Shown: one piece after another, positions 24,623-33,776 of the stretch
Layout of the letters: each line of letters begins with the position of its first letter
Position numbering within the stretch: position 1 is the first letter of the stretch
Assembly: GCF_014236855.1 (NCBI RefSeq)
Contig: NZ_CP051261.1
Span: forward strand, 4,402,001 to 4,466,000
Direction of reading: 5' to 3'
Source of the DNA: Xanthomonas sp. SI
Lineage (GTDB): Bacteria > Pseudomonadota > Gammaproteobacteria > Xanthomonadales > Xanthomonadaceae
DNA: 64,000 bases
Program-made: the position numbers and the translations under genes
Notes under the pieces: model-generated
Database searches by the model: none
Seen by the model: only the letters and a program-made list of their open reading frames with translations
Told to the model about the DNA's origin: nothing

Positions 24623-26386
24623 TTACAGCAGCACGCGGCGCATGTCCGCCAGCACCTGACTCAGGTAGGTGGTGAAGCGTGCCGCGGCGGCGCCGTCGAT
24701 GACCCGGTGGTCGTAGCTCAGCGACAGCGGCAACATCAGCTTCGGCGCGAACTCCTTGCCGTTCCACACCGGCTGGATCGCCGACTTGGACACGCCCAGG
24801 ATCGCCACTTCCGGCGCGTTGACGATCGGCGTGAACGCGGTGCCGCCGATGCCGCCGAGCGAGCTGATCGAGAAGCAGCCGCCGCTCATCTCGGCCGGAC
24901 CGAGCTTGCCGTCGCGCGCCTTCTTGGCCAGCTCGCCGCTCTCGCGCGCCAGTTCGACCACGCCCTTCTTGTCCACGTCGCGGATCACCGGCACCACCAG
25001 CCCGTTCGGGGTATCGGCGGCGAACCCGACGTGGAAGTACTTCTTCAGGGTCAGGTTCTCGCCGGCCGCATCCAGCGAGGCGTTGAAGTCGGGGAACTGC
25101 TTCAGCGCCGCGGCGCTGGCCTTGAGCAGGAAGGCGAGCATGGTCAGCTTGATGCCGGCCTTCTCGTTCTCCTTGTTCAGCGCCACGCGCAAGGCTTCCA
25201 GGTCGGTGATGTCGGCCTGCTCGAACTGGGTGACGTGCGGGATCATCGCCCAGTTGCGCGCCAGGTTGGCGCCGGAGATCTTCTTGATCCGCGACAGCGG
25301 CTTGACCTCGACCTCGCCGAACTTGGCGAAATCGACCTTGGGCCACGGCAGCAGGTTCAGACCGTTGCCGCTGCCGGCCGACGCCGCGCCGCCAGCTGCG
25401 GCGGCCGGCACGCCGCCGGCCAGCGCGGCCTTGACGTAGCGCTGCACGTCGTCCTTGGTGATGCGGCCGCCGTGCTCGGTGCCGCTGACCTGGAACAGGT
25501 CCACGCCCAGTTCGCGGGCGAACACGCGCACCGCCGGGCTGGCGTAGGGCACCTTCTGCGGCAGCACGCTGTCGGCGTTGAACTCCACCGGCGGGCTGCT
25601 CGGGGTACCGGCCGACGGCGCGGCGGCCGCCTTGGCCGGCGCCGAGGTCTGCACCTGGGCGATCTCGCGCTGCGCGAGCTTGTCCGGCGCGGCCGAGGCC
25701 GGCACCGGCTCCACTCCGCCGCCGGTCTCGGCGCTGGGCTGGATCGCGCCTGCCGCCGGCGCGTCGGCGCTGGCGCCGGCCACTTCGATCAGCGCCACGA
25801 CCTTGCCCTCGGACAGGCTGTCGCCGACCTTGACCTTCAGTTCCTTGACCACGCCGGCCACCGACGAAGGCACTTCCATCGTTGCCTTGTCCGATTCCAG
25901 GGTCACCAGGCTCTGGTCCTTGGCCACGGTGTCGCCGACCGCGACCAGCACTTCGATCACCGGCACGTCGCTGTAGTCGCCGATGTCCGGCACGCGCGCC
26001 TCGACGATGCCGCCGCCGCCCGCGGCCGCCGCCGGCTTGGTCGCCTGCTGCGCGGCCGGCGCCGGCTGGGCCGGTTCCTGCTTGGCCGGCGCGGGCGCGG
26101 CCTTGGCCGCTGCCGAAGCAGGTGCGGCGGCGCTGGCGCCGTCCTCGGCCACTTCGATCAAGGCCACCAGCTTGCCTTCGGACAGGCTGTCGCCGAGTTT
26201 GACCTTCAGCTCCTTGACCACGCCGGCGAACGGCGACGGCACTTCCATCGTCGCCTTGTCCGACTCCAGGGTGACCAGGCTCTGGTCCTTCTTCACCGTG
26301 TCGCCGACCGCCACCAGCACTTCGATTACCGGGACGTCGCTGTAGTCACCGATATCGGGGACAAGTGCTTCCTTGATTTCGGCCAT
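24623..26386 (-). CDS. aceF: Pyruvate dehydrogenase E2, dihydrolipoyl acetyltransferase, two lipoyl domains
   Basis: A 587-residue core subunit of pyruvate dehydrogenase. Two lipoyl domains (about 1-80 and 125-200) each contain ESDKATMEVPS; the first lipoyl lysine is Lys44. Ala/Pro/Lys-rich linkers separate them from the E3-binding domain (SPAVRVFARELGVDLFQV, GTEHGGRITKDDVQRYV) and the catalytic acetyltransferase domain, which has SLSYDHRVIDGAAAARF near the C-terminus. The ATG at 26386 matches the lipoyl-domain start; the upstream open frame is not used. aceE (E1) is not adjacent, unlike in E. coli. Confidence 0.96.
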   Translation of the reverse strand: MAEIKEALVPDIGDYSDVPVIEVLVAVGDTVKKDQSLVTLESDKATMEVPSPFAGVVKELKVKLGDSLSEGKLVALIEVAEDGASAAAPASAAAKAAPAPAKQEPAQPAPAAQQATKPAAAAGGGGIVEARVPDIGDYSDVPVIEVLVAVGDTVAKDQSLVTLESDKATMEVPSSVAGVVKELKVKVGDSLSEGKVVALIEVAGASADAPAAGAIQPSAETGGGVEPVPASAAPDKLAQREIAQVQTSAPAKAAAAPSAGTPSSPPVEFNADSVLPQKVPYASPAVRVFARELGVDLFQVSGTEHGGRITKDDVQRYVKAALAGGVPAAAAGGAASAGSGNGLNLLPWPKVDFAKFGEVEVKPLSRIKKISGANLARNWAMIPHVTQFEQADITDLEALRVALNKENEKAGIKLTMLAFLLKASAAALKQFPDFNASLDAAGENLTLKKYFHVGFAADTPNGLVVPVIRDVDKKGVVELARESGELAKKARDGKLGPAEMSGGCFSISSLGGIGGTAFTPIVNAPEVAILGVSKSAIQPVWNGKEFAPKLMLPLSLSYDHRVIDGAAAARFTTYLSQVLADMRRVLL

Positions 26387-26631
26387 GCGGGCAACTCCGG
26401 CAACTAATGAGGGGGAAACCCCTATTGTGGCGGCCCGCAGCCGCAGCGCCAACCTTTGCCGGGCAAAAAAACCTGCAGCGGCCGCGCGGCGGCGCCGAGA
26501 AGCGCCGGTCTGCGGCGTTCGCGGCGGACTGTACGCCTGCGCATTGTCCCGGCGTCATCGCCGTGGCAAGCGCCGCACCGCCTTCACGGGCGCGCGCCTA
26601 GGATGCGCCGCACCCTGATCGGAGTGCCGCC

Positions 26632-27390
26632 ATGCGTGCGTTCGTGCTGTTGATGTCGCTGGCGATGCCGCTGGTCGCCTGGTTCGCGCAACGCGGCGCG
26701 TTCGGCCCGACCAACGGCGCGGTCTCCGACCGCTACCCCACCCTGGTCGTCGCCGCCGGCTACGCGTTCGCGATCTGGGGCCCGATCTTCCTGCTCGACC
26801 TGGCCTTCGGCCTGTGGCAGCTGTCGCCGCGGCGCCGGCGCGACAGCGCGCTGGCGCAGGTGCGGCTGCCGGCGGCGCTGGGCTTCGGCCTGACCGCGCT
26901 GTGGATGCCGGTGTTCTCGCAGCAGCATTTCCTGCTGGCGCTGGCGGTGATCTGGGCGGCGCTGGGGTGCCTGGCGCTGGCCGCGCTGCGCCTGTCGCGC
27001 GATCCGCGCGCCGAGCCGTGGCAGGCGCTGTGGGCCTGGCTGCCGCTGTCGTTGCACGCCGGCTGGCTGTCGCTGGCCGCCTTCCTCAACACCGCGCAGG
27101 TGATCGTCGCCTACCGCTGGCTGTCCACCGAACACATGCTGCCGTGGAGCCTGCTGCTGTTCGCACTGGCCGCGGCGCTGCTGCTCGGCCTGAACCGGGC
27201 GATGCGCGGCAACCTGGCCTATGTCGCGGCGGCGCTGTGGGCGCTGGCCGCGGTCTACGTCAAGCAGGCCGGCAGCGGCCTGGACGGCGCGCGCAGCGCG
27301 GCCTGGGTGGCGCTGGCGCTGGCCGCGGTGCTGCTGGTGCAGACGCTGTGGCTGCGGCTGCGCGCGCCGAGGCTGCGGGCACGGCGCTGA
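26632..27390 (+). CDS. Integral membrane protein, TspO/MBR-like
   Basis: A 252-residue protein with about seven hydrophobic segments. Motifs resemble distant TspO/MBR relatives: AAGYAFAIWGPIFLLDLAFG in the second segment and LHAGWLSLAAFLNTAQVIVA in the middle. TspO-type proteins bind porphyrins and hydrophobic ligands, but this protein is longer than classical TspO (about 160 residues), so the relationship is at superfamily level only. It stands alone on the plus strand and its stop directly abuts the convergent glycosylase gene. Confidence 0.55.
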   Translation: MRAFVLLMSLAMPLVAWFAQRGAFGPTNGAVSDRYPTLVVAAGYAFAIWGPIFLLDLAFGLWQLSPRRRRDSALAQVRLPAALGFGLTALWMPVFSQQHFLLALAVIWAALGCLALAALRLSRDPRAEPWQALWAWLPLSLHAGWLSLAAFLNTAQVIVAYRWLSTEHMLPWSLLLFALAAALLLGLNRAMRGNLAYVAAALWALAAVYVKQAGSGLDGARSAAWVALALAAVLLVQTLWLRLRAPRLRARR

Positions 27391-27933
27391 TCAGCGCTGC
27401 GCTGGCGCTGCAGGCGGCGGCATGAGCCAATCCTGCAGCGGCGCCCACGCCTGCTGCAGCCGCGACAGCGAAAACGCGGCGTTGGCCGGACTGGTCGAGG
27501 GCAGCGCCAGCACCGCCAGCGGCGGTACGCGCGGCGCCAGCTGCGGCTGCACGAAACGCGCGAACGCCTGCGCCGCCGCCGCGCCATTGCAGGCGATCGC
27601 GCGCAGCTGCGGCAATTGCGCGATGCGCGCCGGCAAGGGATTGGGCACTTCGCTACCGCGCACGATCGCCGTGTCCAGGCTGCCGCTGCGCCGGCACTGG
27701 CCGATCACGTCCCACAGCCCAACGCAGCAGGCCTGCATCGCCTGCAACCGCACTGCGTAATCCAGTCGCGGATCGAAGCCGCACAGCGCGCCCAGCAGCG
27801 GCCACAGGCGATTGCGCGGATGCGCGTAATAGCGCGCGTGCTGCAGCGACATCGCGCCGGGCATGGAGCCGAGAATCAGCACCCGGCAATCGCCGCGAAT
27901 CTGCGCAGGCAAGCCTTGCAACACCGCCTGCAT
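27391..27933 (-). CDS. Uracil-DNA glycosylase superfamily protein, probable DNA-deoxyinosine glycosylase
   Basis: A 180-residue cytoplasmic protein. The block VLILGSMPGAMSLQHARYYA, followed by HPRNRLWPLLG, is characteristic of the family-6 (hypoxanthine-DNA glycosylase) group, with Asn in the HPRNRLW segment. The C-terminal ALPSTSPANAAFS corresponds to the second active-site loop (SPA/HPS motif). Such enzymes remove deaminated adenine (hypoxanthine) from DNA. A GTG two codons upstream (27939) is an alternative start. No operon partner is visible. Confidence 0.75.
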   Translation of the reverse strand: MQAVLQGLPAQIRGDCRVLILGSMPGAMSLQHARYYAHPRNRLWPLLGALCGFDPRLDYAVRLQAMQACCVGLWDVIGQCRRSGSLDTAIVRGSEVPNPLPARIAQLPQLRAIACNGAAAAQAFARFVQPQLAPRVPPLAVLALPSTSPANAAFSLSRLQQAWAPLQDWLMPPPAAPAQR

Positions 27934-27997
27934 CGTCACGTCGCACGCATCTGGGTGAACATCGGCAAGTCTTAAAACCTCGTTATTTCAAGCATCG

Positions 27998-28009
27998 GAC
28001 ACCTGTGTC
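27998..28009. promoter_or_regulatory. Short dyad upstream of ompW
   Basis: GACAC-CT-GTGTC, a five-bp inverted repeat with two-bp spacer, lies 113 bp before the OmpW start. It could be an operator but matches no consensus I know. Confidence 0.2.
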
Positions 28010-28121
28010 TGAACGATGCCTGGATCCATCCGGCCGAGGTCGGCGTCGATTCATCTTCTCATCGATACGGTGTGCGCGCCCACTCCTGTGGCCCCACAAA
28101 AAAAAGATTGAGGAGATTCCC

Positions 28122-28754
28122 ATGCGGTCCATTCAAATCCTGAGCCTGGCTGTCGTTTCCGCCCTTGCGTTCGCGCCTGCCGCATTTGCGCAGGACGGCG
28201 ACACCGCATCCGGCAAGCGCTTTGCCGTCGTCGGCAGCGCGACCCTGCTCGACCCCCATTCCAAGCCGGCCAACGGCCTCGACGTCGACGGCGGTCCGGC
28301 GCCGACCATCAGCGCCAGCTGGCTGATCAACGACAACTGGGCCGTCGAGCTGTGGGGCGCCGCCGACAAGTTCAACCACCGCGTCAGCGCCAGCGGCGTG
28401 GGCAAGGTCGGCACCGTCGAGCAGCAGCCGATCGCGCTGAGCGGTCAGTACCACTTCGGCCAGGCGGACAACGTGTTCCGTCCGTTCGTCGGCGTCGGTT
28501 ACTACGAGTCCAACTTCAGCAACGAGAAGATCGACGGCCTGTCGGCCAGCGGCCAGCACGTCGGCCTGGACACCGCCAAGGGTGCGATCGGCACCGTCGG
28601 CGTGGACATGAACATCAACTCCACCTGGTTCGCCCGCGCCGATGCCCGCTACATGCATTCGCGTCCGGAAGTGCAGGTCGCCGGCAGTGGCACCGGCCAG
28701 GATCTGAAGCTGGATCCGTGGCTGGTCAGCTTCGGCGTCGGCGCGCGCTTCTAA
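28122..28754 (+). CDS. ompW: OmpW family outer-membrane protein
   Basis: A 210-residue eight-stranded barrel. The signal peptide is MRSIQILSLAVVSALAFAPAAFA, cleaved before QD. The family pattern is present: GSATLLDPHSKP near the N-terminus, APTISASWLINDNWAVELWG, then GQYHFGQADNVFRPFVGVGY, and a C-terminal LVSFGVGARF ending in Phe. OmpW proteins form narrow hydrophobic channels and often respond to oxygen or osmotic stress. The start is set by AGGAGA before the ATG; the earlier in-frame ATG at 28005 lacks a signal peptide. A classical terminator follows. Confidence 0.9.
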   Translation: MRSIQILSLAVVSALAFAPAAFAQDGDTASGKRFAVVGSATLLDPHSKPANGLDVDGGPAPTISASWLINDNWAVELWGAADKFNHRVSASGVGKVGTVEQQPIALSGQYHFGQADNVFRPFVGVGYYESNFSNEKIDGLSASGQHVGLDTAKGAIGTVGVDMNINSTWFARADARYMHSRPEVQVAGSGTGQDLKLDPWLVSFGVGARF

Positions 28755-28778
28755 GCACGCCTGCACCGCGTCACATGC

Positions 28779-28806
28779 AAACGGGCCTTCGGGCCCGTTT
28801 GTTTTT
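28779..28806 (+). terminator. Intrinsic terminator of ompW
   Basis: The stem AAACGGGCC-TTC-GGGCCCGTTT is followed by GTTTTTGT, 25 bp after the ompW stop. Confidence 0.85.
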
Positions 28807-28823
28807 GTGTCGCCGCTTGGCGC

Positions 28824-29387
28824 TCAGCGCGGCGAGCGGTCGTAGCCGCGATAGCGATCGAAGTGGCGCACGCGGCGCCGCAACAGCCACGCATACGCGC
28901 ACGCGTAGCCGAGCAACAACGCCGCGGCGCCGAGCAGGCTGGCGTGGCTCATCCATCCCTGCGCCGGCCACGCCGCGCCCTCGCTCATGCTGCGCCAGCC
29001 CTGCAGCAGGCCGGCGCCGATCCGCGCCACCACCAGCAGCGTCAAGCCCAGCACCAGCCACAGGTTCGGCGTGTAGTACAGGCCCTGCGGCAGCGGTTCG
29101 AACCGGCTCAGCCAGATGCCCAGCGCGCCCAGCGCCAGGCCCGCTACCCAGCCGATGCAGGCATACGTCGCCGCATCGGGCCACCAGTGCGTGGCGATCA
29201 GCGCGAAGCCCAGCAACACGAGGTTCGACACCAGCGCCGACCAGAACTGCACGCTGGCCAGCCACGCCCGCGCCTGGCGCCGCGAGGTGCCGTAGCGGAA
29301 GCGCTGCAACAGCGACAACGGCAACAGCACCGCGGTCACCGCCAGCGCGATCACGATCGCCAGGGGAATGGCCAGCAGCAACGGCAT
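28824..29387 (-). CDS. Conserved integral membrane protein of unknown function
   Basis: A 187-residue protein with about four to five hydrophobic segments (2-25, 48-68, 74-94, 106-128, 148-170) and a basic C-terminal tail (RRRVRHFDRYRGYDRS). I do not recognise the family. It begins 13 bp after the metQ stop on the same strand, so it is probably the last gene of the metNIQ transcript, which hints at a link to methionine uptake or simply read-through. It is convergent with ompW. Confidence 0.6.
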   Translation of the reverse strand: MPLLLAIPLAIVIALAVTAVLLPLSLLQRFRYGTSRRQARAWLASVQFWSALVSNLVLLGFALIATHWWPDAATYACIGWVAGLALGALGIWLSRFEPLPQGLYYTPNLWLVLGLTLLVVARIGAGLLQGWRSMSEGAAWPAQGWMSHASLLGAAALLLGYACAYAWLLRRRVRHFDRYRGYDRSPR

Positions 29388-29400
29388 GCGCGCGCTCCGC

Positions 29401-30204
29401 TCAGAACGCCGGCAGGACGGCGCCCTGGTACTTGCGCTCGATGAAGGCCTTGACCTCGGGGCTGGTCAGCGCCTTGGCCAGCTTCTGCACGCGCGGATCG
29501 TCCTTGTTGTCGGCGCGCGCGACCAGGAAGTTCACGTACGGCGAGTCCTTGCTCTCGATCGCCAGCGCGTCGCGGGTGGGATTGAGCCCGGCGTCGAGCG
29601 CGTAGTTGGTATTGATCAGCGCCAGATCGACCTGGTCCAGCACGCGCGGCAGCATCGCCGAATCCAGTTCGCGGAATTTCAGCTGCTTCGGGTTGGCGAC
29701 GATGTCGCGCTGGGTGGACAGCGCATTGCCCGGATCCTTGAGCTTGATGACACCGGCCTTGTCGAGCAGGATCAGCGCGCGGCTGTTGTTGCTGGGATCG
29801 TTGGGAATCACCACGTCGGCGCCCTGCGGCAGTTCGGCCAACGACTTGAAGCGGCGCGAATAGGCGCCGAACGGCTCGATGTGCACGCCGATCACGGTGA
29901 CCAGGTCGCTCTTGCGATCGCGGTTGTAGGCATCCAGGTACGGCTCGGTCTGGAAGTAGTTCACGTCGATCTGCTTCTGCACCACCTGGTCGTTGGGCTG
30001 CACGTAGTCGTTGAACACGCGCACGTCCAGGGTCAGGCCCTCTTTCTGCAACATCGGCTTGACCACCTCCAGGATCTCCGCATGCGGCACCGCGGTGGCG
30101 GCGACGCTGAGCCGCGCGGTGTCGGTCGCGGGCGTGGACTTGCCGCAGGCGGCCAGGGCGAGCACGGCGGCGCCGAGCAGCAGACGAAGCGGGAGTTTGG
30201 TCAT
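29401..30204 (-). CDS. metQ: Methionine ABC transporter substrate-binding lipoprotein
   Basis: A 267-residue NLPA-family lipoprotein. The lipobox is LAAC within AAVLALAACGKS, so the mature protein is anchored by its N-terminal Cys. NLPA hallmarks are present: AVPHAEILEVVKPMLQKEGL, KQIDVNYFQTEPYLD, VIPNDPSNNSRALILL, and LALINTNYALDAGLNP. It binds D- and L-methionine and delivers them to MetNI. The ATG at 30204 gives a proper signal; the frame open to 30390 only translates a REP palindrome. The REP separates it from metI. Confidence 0.95.
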   Translation of the reverse strand: MTKLPLRLLLGAAVLALAACGKSTPATDTARLSVAATAVPHAEILEVVKPMLQKEGLTLDVRVFNDYVQPNDQVVQKQIDVNYFQTEPYLDAYNRDRKSDLVTVIGVHIEPFGAYSRRFKSLAELPQGADVVIPNDPSNNSRALILLDKAGVIKLKDPGNALSTQRDIVANPKQLKFRELDSAMLPRVLDQVDLALINTNYALDAGLNPTRDALAIESKDSPYVNFLVARADNKDDPRVQKLAKALTSPEVKAFIERKYQGAVLPAF

Positions 30205-30309
30205 GGGCAGGAATCCGAGAACGTGGGGAAGAAGAGCGGCCAGGCCGCCATGCGGGCAAGCTAGCAGACCCGGGCGCTGCATGCGGCGAAGGGCCAAGGA
30301 TGGCTTTTC

Positions 30310-30376
30310 TGTAGGAGCGGCTTCAGCCGCGACCGCTTTACCGATAGATCCGGTCGCGGCTGAAGCCGCTCCTACA
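30310..30376. repeat. REP palindrome pair (GTAG/SMAG-like) inside the metNIQ operon
   Basis: An inverted pair of GTAGGAGCGGCTTCAGCCGC units lies between the metI stop and the metQ start. In this position it could block 3' exonucleases and set different mRNA levels for metNI and metQ. Confidence 0.85.
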
Positions 30377-30402
30377 GCAGTGCGATGCAAGGCACTGCGC
30401 GC

Positions 30403-31098
30403 TCAGCGCCGGCTGTAATGCGCGACCAGCCGATCGCCGAGCATCTGCAGCCCCTGCACCAGCAACAGCAGCACCACCACGGTGATCAGCGCCACGTCGG
30501 CGTGCGAGCGCTGGTAGCCGTCGCGATAGGCCAGGTCACCGAGCCCGCCGGAACCGATCGCGCCGCCCATCGCGGTGAAGCCGATCAGCGCGATGGTGGT
30601 CACCGTGGCGCCGGCGATCAGCCCCGGCCGCGCCTCGGGCAGCAGCACCCGCGTCACCAGCTGCCAGGTGGTCGCGCCCATCGCCAGGCTGGCCTCGACC
30701 ACGCCGCGGTCCACTTCGCGCAGCGCCGTTTCCACCAGCCGCGCGTAGAACGGCGCTGCGCCCACCACCAGCGGCAGGATCGCGCCGCGCACGCCCAGCG
30801 AGGTGCCCATCGCCCACAGCGTCAGCGGGATCATCGCGATCATCAGGATGATGAACGGCACCGAGCGCAGCACGTTGATCGCCAGCGCCAGCGCGCCATA
30901 CAGCACCGGCCGCTGGTGGGTCTGGCGCGGCCCGGTCAGGAACAGCAGCACGCCCAGCGGCAGGCCGATCAGCAGGGTCAGCGGCAGCGAGCCGCCGAGC
31001 ATCAGCAGCGTGTCCAGCGTGGCGCGTCCGATCTCGTCCCATTTGCCGGCGTCGAGATTGCGGAAGAAGCCGCTGGCGGCGGTGGCGAACGGGATCAT
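30403..31098 (-). CDS. metI: Methionine ABC transporter permease
   Basis: A 231-residue inner-membrane permease with five to six segments. The cytoplasmic EAA loop reads [20 protein letters not shown]. It also has the family feature [21 protein letters not shown]. The ATG overlaps the metN stop by 4 bp, so the two are translationally coupled. Two copies pair with a MetN dimer. Confidence 0.96.
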   Translation of the reverse strand: MIPFATAASGFFRNLDAGKWDEIGRATLDTLLMLGGSLPLTLLIGLPLGVLLFLTGPRQTHQRPVLYGALALAINVLRSVPFIILMIAMIPLTLWAMGTSLGVRGAILPLVVGAAPFYARLVETALREVDRGVVEASLAMGATTWQLVTRVLLPEARPGLIAGATVTTIALIGFTAMGGAIGSGGLGDLAYRDGYQRSHADVALITVVVLLLLVQGLQMLGDRLVAHYSRR

Positions 31099-32102
31099 CG
31101 GCGCAGCTCCTCGACATGCACGCCGGCAGCGACGAACCCGGCCTGCGCCGCGTCCAGATCGCCGCCGACCAGGGCCACGGTCAGCTGGCCGTACGGGGTG
31201 TCCTTGATCCGGTCGATGCGCCCGGACAGGATGTTGTAGTCCACCGCGGTCTCGCGCGCGATGCGCCCGAGCAGCGGCGCGTAGGTGTCGCCGCCGAGGA
31301 AGGTCAGGCGCAGGATGCGCCCGGCCACCGCGGTGAAGTCGCGATGCAGTTCGCCCTCGTCCACGTGCTCGGCCTCGGACACGAAGCGGCGCGTGGTCGG
31401 ATGGCGCGGATGCAGGAACACCTCGGTGACCGGCCCGCTCTCGACCAGGTGCCCGGCATCGAGCACCGCCACGCGATCGCAGACGCGGCGGATCACTTCC
31501 ATCTCGTGGGTGATCAGCACGATGGTCAGGCCCAGCTCGCGGTTGATCTGCGCCAGCAGGCTCAGCACCGAGGCGGTGGTCTGCGGATCCAGCGCGCTGG
31601 TGGCCTCGTCGCACAGCAGGATCTGCGGCCCGGTGGCCAGCGCGCGGGCGATGCCGACGCGCTGCTTCTGCCCGCCCGACAGCTGCGCCGGATACTTGTT
31701 GGCGTGCTCGGCCAGGCCGACCCTGGCCAGCAGCTCGGCCACCCGCGCCTCGATCTGCGCGCGCGGCGTGCCAGCCAGTTCCAGCGGAAAGGCGACGTTG
31801 CCGGCCACGCTGCGCGAGGACAGCAGGTTGAAGTGCTGGAAGATCATGCCGATGCGCCGGCGCAGCGTGCGCAGCCCGGCACGGTCCAGCGCGGTGACGT
31901 CCTCGCCATCGATCAGCAGGCGTCCGCCGCTGGGTTCCTCGAGCCGGTTGATCAGCCGGATCAGGGTCGACTTGCCGGCGCCGGAGTGGCCGATGATGCC
32001 GAACACCTCGCCGGCCCGGATTTCCAGGTCGAGCGGATGCAAGGCCACGACCGACTGGCCGGCAACGGGATAGGACTTGTGCAGGTGCTCGAACTGGATC
32101 AC
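31095..32102 (-). CDS. metN: Methionine ABC transporter ATP-binding protein with NIL domain
   Basis: A 335-residue ATPase. Walker A is GHSGAGKST, the signature is LSGGQKQR, Walker B is [12 protein letters not shown], and the switch His is in LITHEM. The C-terminal NIL domain (about 255-335) binds methionine and inhibits transport when the cell is replete. The GTG at 32102 gives [12 protein letters not shown], aligning with known MetN starts; a TTG ten codons earlier is less likely. No S-box or other methionine-responsive leader is evident upstream. Confidence 0.95.
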   Translation of the reverse strand: MIQFEHLHKSYPVAGQSVVALHPLDLEIRAGEVFGIIGHSGAGKSTLIRLINRLEEPSGGRLLIDGEDVTALDRAGLRTLRRRIGMIFQHFNLLSSRSVAGNVAFPLELAGTPRAQIEARVAELLARVGLAEHANKYPAQLSGGQKQRVGIARALATGPQILLCDEATSALDPQTTASVLSLLAQINRELGLTIVLITHEMEVIRRVCDRVAVLDAGHLVESGPVTEVFLHPRHPTTRRFVSEAEHVDEGELHRDFTAVAGRILRLTFLGGDTYAPLLGRIARETAVDYNILSGRIDRIKDTPYGQLTVALVGGDLDAAQAGFVAAGVHVEELRR

Positions 32103-32207
32103 CGCGCGGGGCCGGCAGCGAAGGGGGCGCAAAGCCTAGCAGGCCAGGCCTGCAGGCGTTATTCCATTCGATTCTAACGCTTGCGCTCGGAAGTCCGCGG
32201 CGGTGCG

Positions 32208-33104
32208 CTAGGGATGCGCCAGCGGCGGCGGACGCACGGTGGCGCGGACCCGCTCGCGATGCAGCAGGTACAGGCCGCTGGCGACGATGATCGCCGCGCC
32301 CAGCCAGGTCCAGGCGTCGGGCAGCTTGCGCCACAGCAACCAGTCCCACGGGATCACCCAGATCAGGCCGCTGTACTCCAGCGGCGCGATCAGCGAGGCG
32401 TCGCCGCGGCGGAACGCCTGGGTCAAGGCCACCTGCCCCAGCGCACCGGCCAGGCCGAGCGTGGCGATCCAGCCGGCATCGGCCAGGCGCAACGGGATCC
32501 AGGCCGGCCACGCCAGCGCGCCGGCGCCAAGCGCCATGATCAGCAGGAACCAGACCACCAGCGACTGCGGCGTCTCGGTGCGCGCCAGCAGGCTGACCAG
32601 CACCGCCGCGAGCGCATAGGCGGTGGCCGCCAGCAGCACCATCAACCCCGGCAGCGACACGAAGCCGCCCACGCCGGGGCGCAGCACCACCAGCACCCCG
32701 ACCAGGCCGACGCCGATCGCGGCCCAGCGCCGCGGGCCGACCTGTTCGCCCAGCAGCGGCACCGACAGCGCCGTCACCAGCAGCGGCGCGACGAAGTAGA
32801 TGGTGTAGGCGGTGGACAGCGGCAGGCTGCGCAGCGCCCAGGCGAAGCAGCCGATCATCGCGATGCCGAGCACGCCGCGCAGCAGATGCAGGCCCCAGCG
32901 CACCGGCAGGATCGAACGCGGGCCGGCGGTGGCCAGCACCCACAGCAGCACGAACGGCAGCGAGGCGCCGCCGCGCAGCGTGGCCACCTGCAGCGCCGGA
33001 TAGTGCGCGGTCAGCAGCTTCATCGCCGCATCCATCAGCGCGAAGCAGGCGACCGCCGCGATCATCCAGGCGGCGGCCGCGGCGTTGGAACGGGAGGTGG
33101 GCAT
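32208..33104 (-). CDS. EamA/DMT superfamily transporter
   Basis: A 298-residue membrane protein with ten predicted segments arranged as two EamA repeats, for example AAWMIAAVACFALMDAAMKL in the first and GWIATLGLAGALGQVALTQA in the second, the latter followed by FRRGDASLIAPLEYSGLIW, a typical EamA signature. These proteins export small metabolites or amino acids. The ATG at 33104 fits the topology; the frame is open a little further upstream. It is not obviously part of an operon; metN starts 105 bp downstream on the same strand. Confidence 0.87.
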   Translation of the reverse strand: MPTSRSNAAAAAWMIAAVACFALMDAAMKLLTAHYPALQVATLRGGASLPFVLLWVLATAGPRSILPVRWGLHLLRGVLGIAMIGCFAWALRSLPLSTAYTIYFVAPLLVTALSVPLLGEQVGPRRWAAIGVGLVGVLVVLRPGVGGFVSLPGLMVLLAATAYALAAVLVSLLARTETPQSLVVWFLLIMALGAGALAWPAWIPLRLADAGWIATLGLAGALGQVALTQAFRRGDASLIAPLEYSGLIWVIPWDWLLWRKLPDAWTWLGAAIIVASGLYLLHRERVRATVRPPPLAHP

Positions 33105-33223
33105 GCGCGGATTATCGCCGCGATCGCACGCGCCGCCCAGCGACGGCACCGCGCCGGCACCGCGACGGCAGCGGCGCTGCGGCGAGATCGGTAGGATATG
33201 GCGTCTTTCCCCGAGGAACTGCC

Positions 33224-33706
33224 ATGCCTTCCTTCGACGTCGTCTCCGAAATCGACAAGCACGAACTGACCAATGCCATCGACCAGGCGAACCGCGAGCT
33301 GTCGACCCGCTTCGATTTCAAGGGCGTGGAGGCCAGCTTCGAGCTCGACGACCAGGTCATCAACCAGGCCGCGCCGAGCGACTTCCAGGTCAAGCAGATG
33401 ACCGACATCCTGCGCGCGCGGCTGATCGCGCGCGGCATCGACGTGCGCTGCCTGGAATTCGGCGACGTGGAAACCAACCTGGCCGGCGCGCGGCAGAAGG
33501 TCACGGTCAAGCAGGGCATCGAGCAGAAGCTGGCCAAGAAGATCGTCGCGACGATCAAGGACGCCAAGCTCAAGGTCGAAGCGCAGATCAACGGCGACAA
33601 GCTGCGCATCAGCGGCAAGAAGCGCGACGACCTGCAGGACGTGATGGCGCTGCTGAAGAAGAGCGATTTCGAGCTGCCGCTGCAGTTCGAGAATTTCCGC
33701 GACTGA
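33224..33706 (+). CDS. yajQ: YajQ family nucleotide-binding protein
   Basis: A 160-residue cytoplasmic protein of two ferredoxin-like folds. The start MPSFDVVSEIDKHELTNAID and the core GARQKVTVKQGIEQKLAKKI match the YajQ family along its full length. In Xanthomonas campestris a YajQ protein is reported to bind cyclic di-GMP and to affect transcription of virulence genes; whether this protein does the same is inference from homology. A good Shine-Dalgarno (CGAGGAACTGCC) precedes the ATG. It is followed by a DUF1415 gene 70 bp on. Confidence 0.95.
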   Translation: MPSFDVVSEIDKHELTNAIDQANRELSTRFDFKGVEASFELDDQVINQAAPSDFQVKQMTDILRARLIARGIDVRCLEFGDVETNLAGARQKVTVKQGIEQKLAKKIVATIKDAKLKVEAQINGDKLRISGKKRDDLQDVMALLKKSDFELPLQFENFRD

Positions 33707-33776
33707 GTCGCCCGCGGCGATATGCGCCGCAGCCGCTTGGCCCAATCGCCGCCCGCCCTCGCCCGCCGGAATCGCC

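Noticed and set aside
30205..30390. N-terminal extension of the metQ frame reading VGAASAATGSIGKAVAAEAAPTE
   Set aside because: This is translation of a REP palindrome. The same type of peptide appears wherever a frame crosses a REP, and the signal peptide of MetQ starts at 30204.
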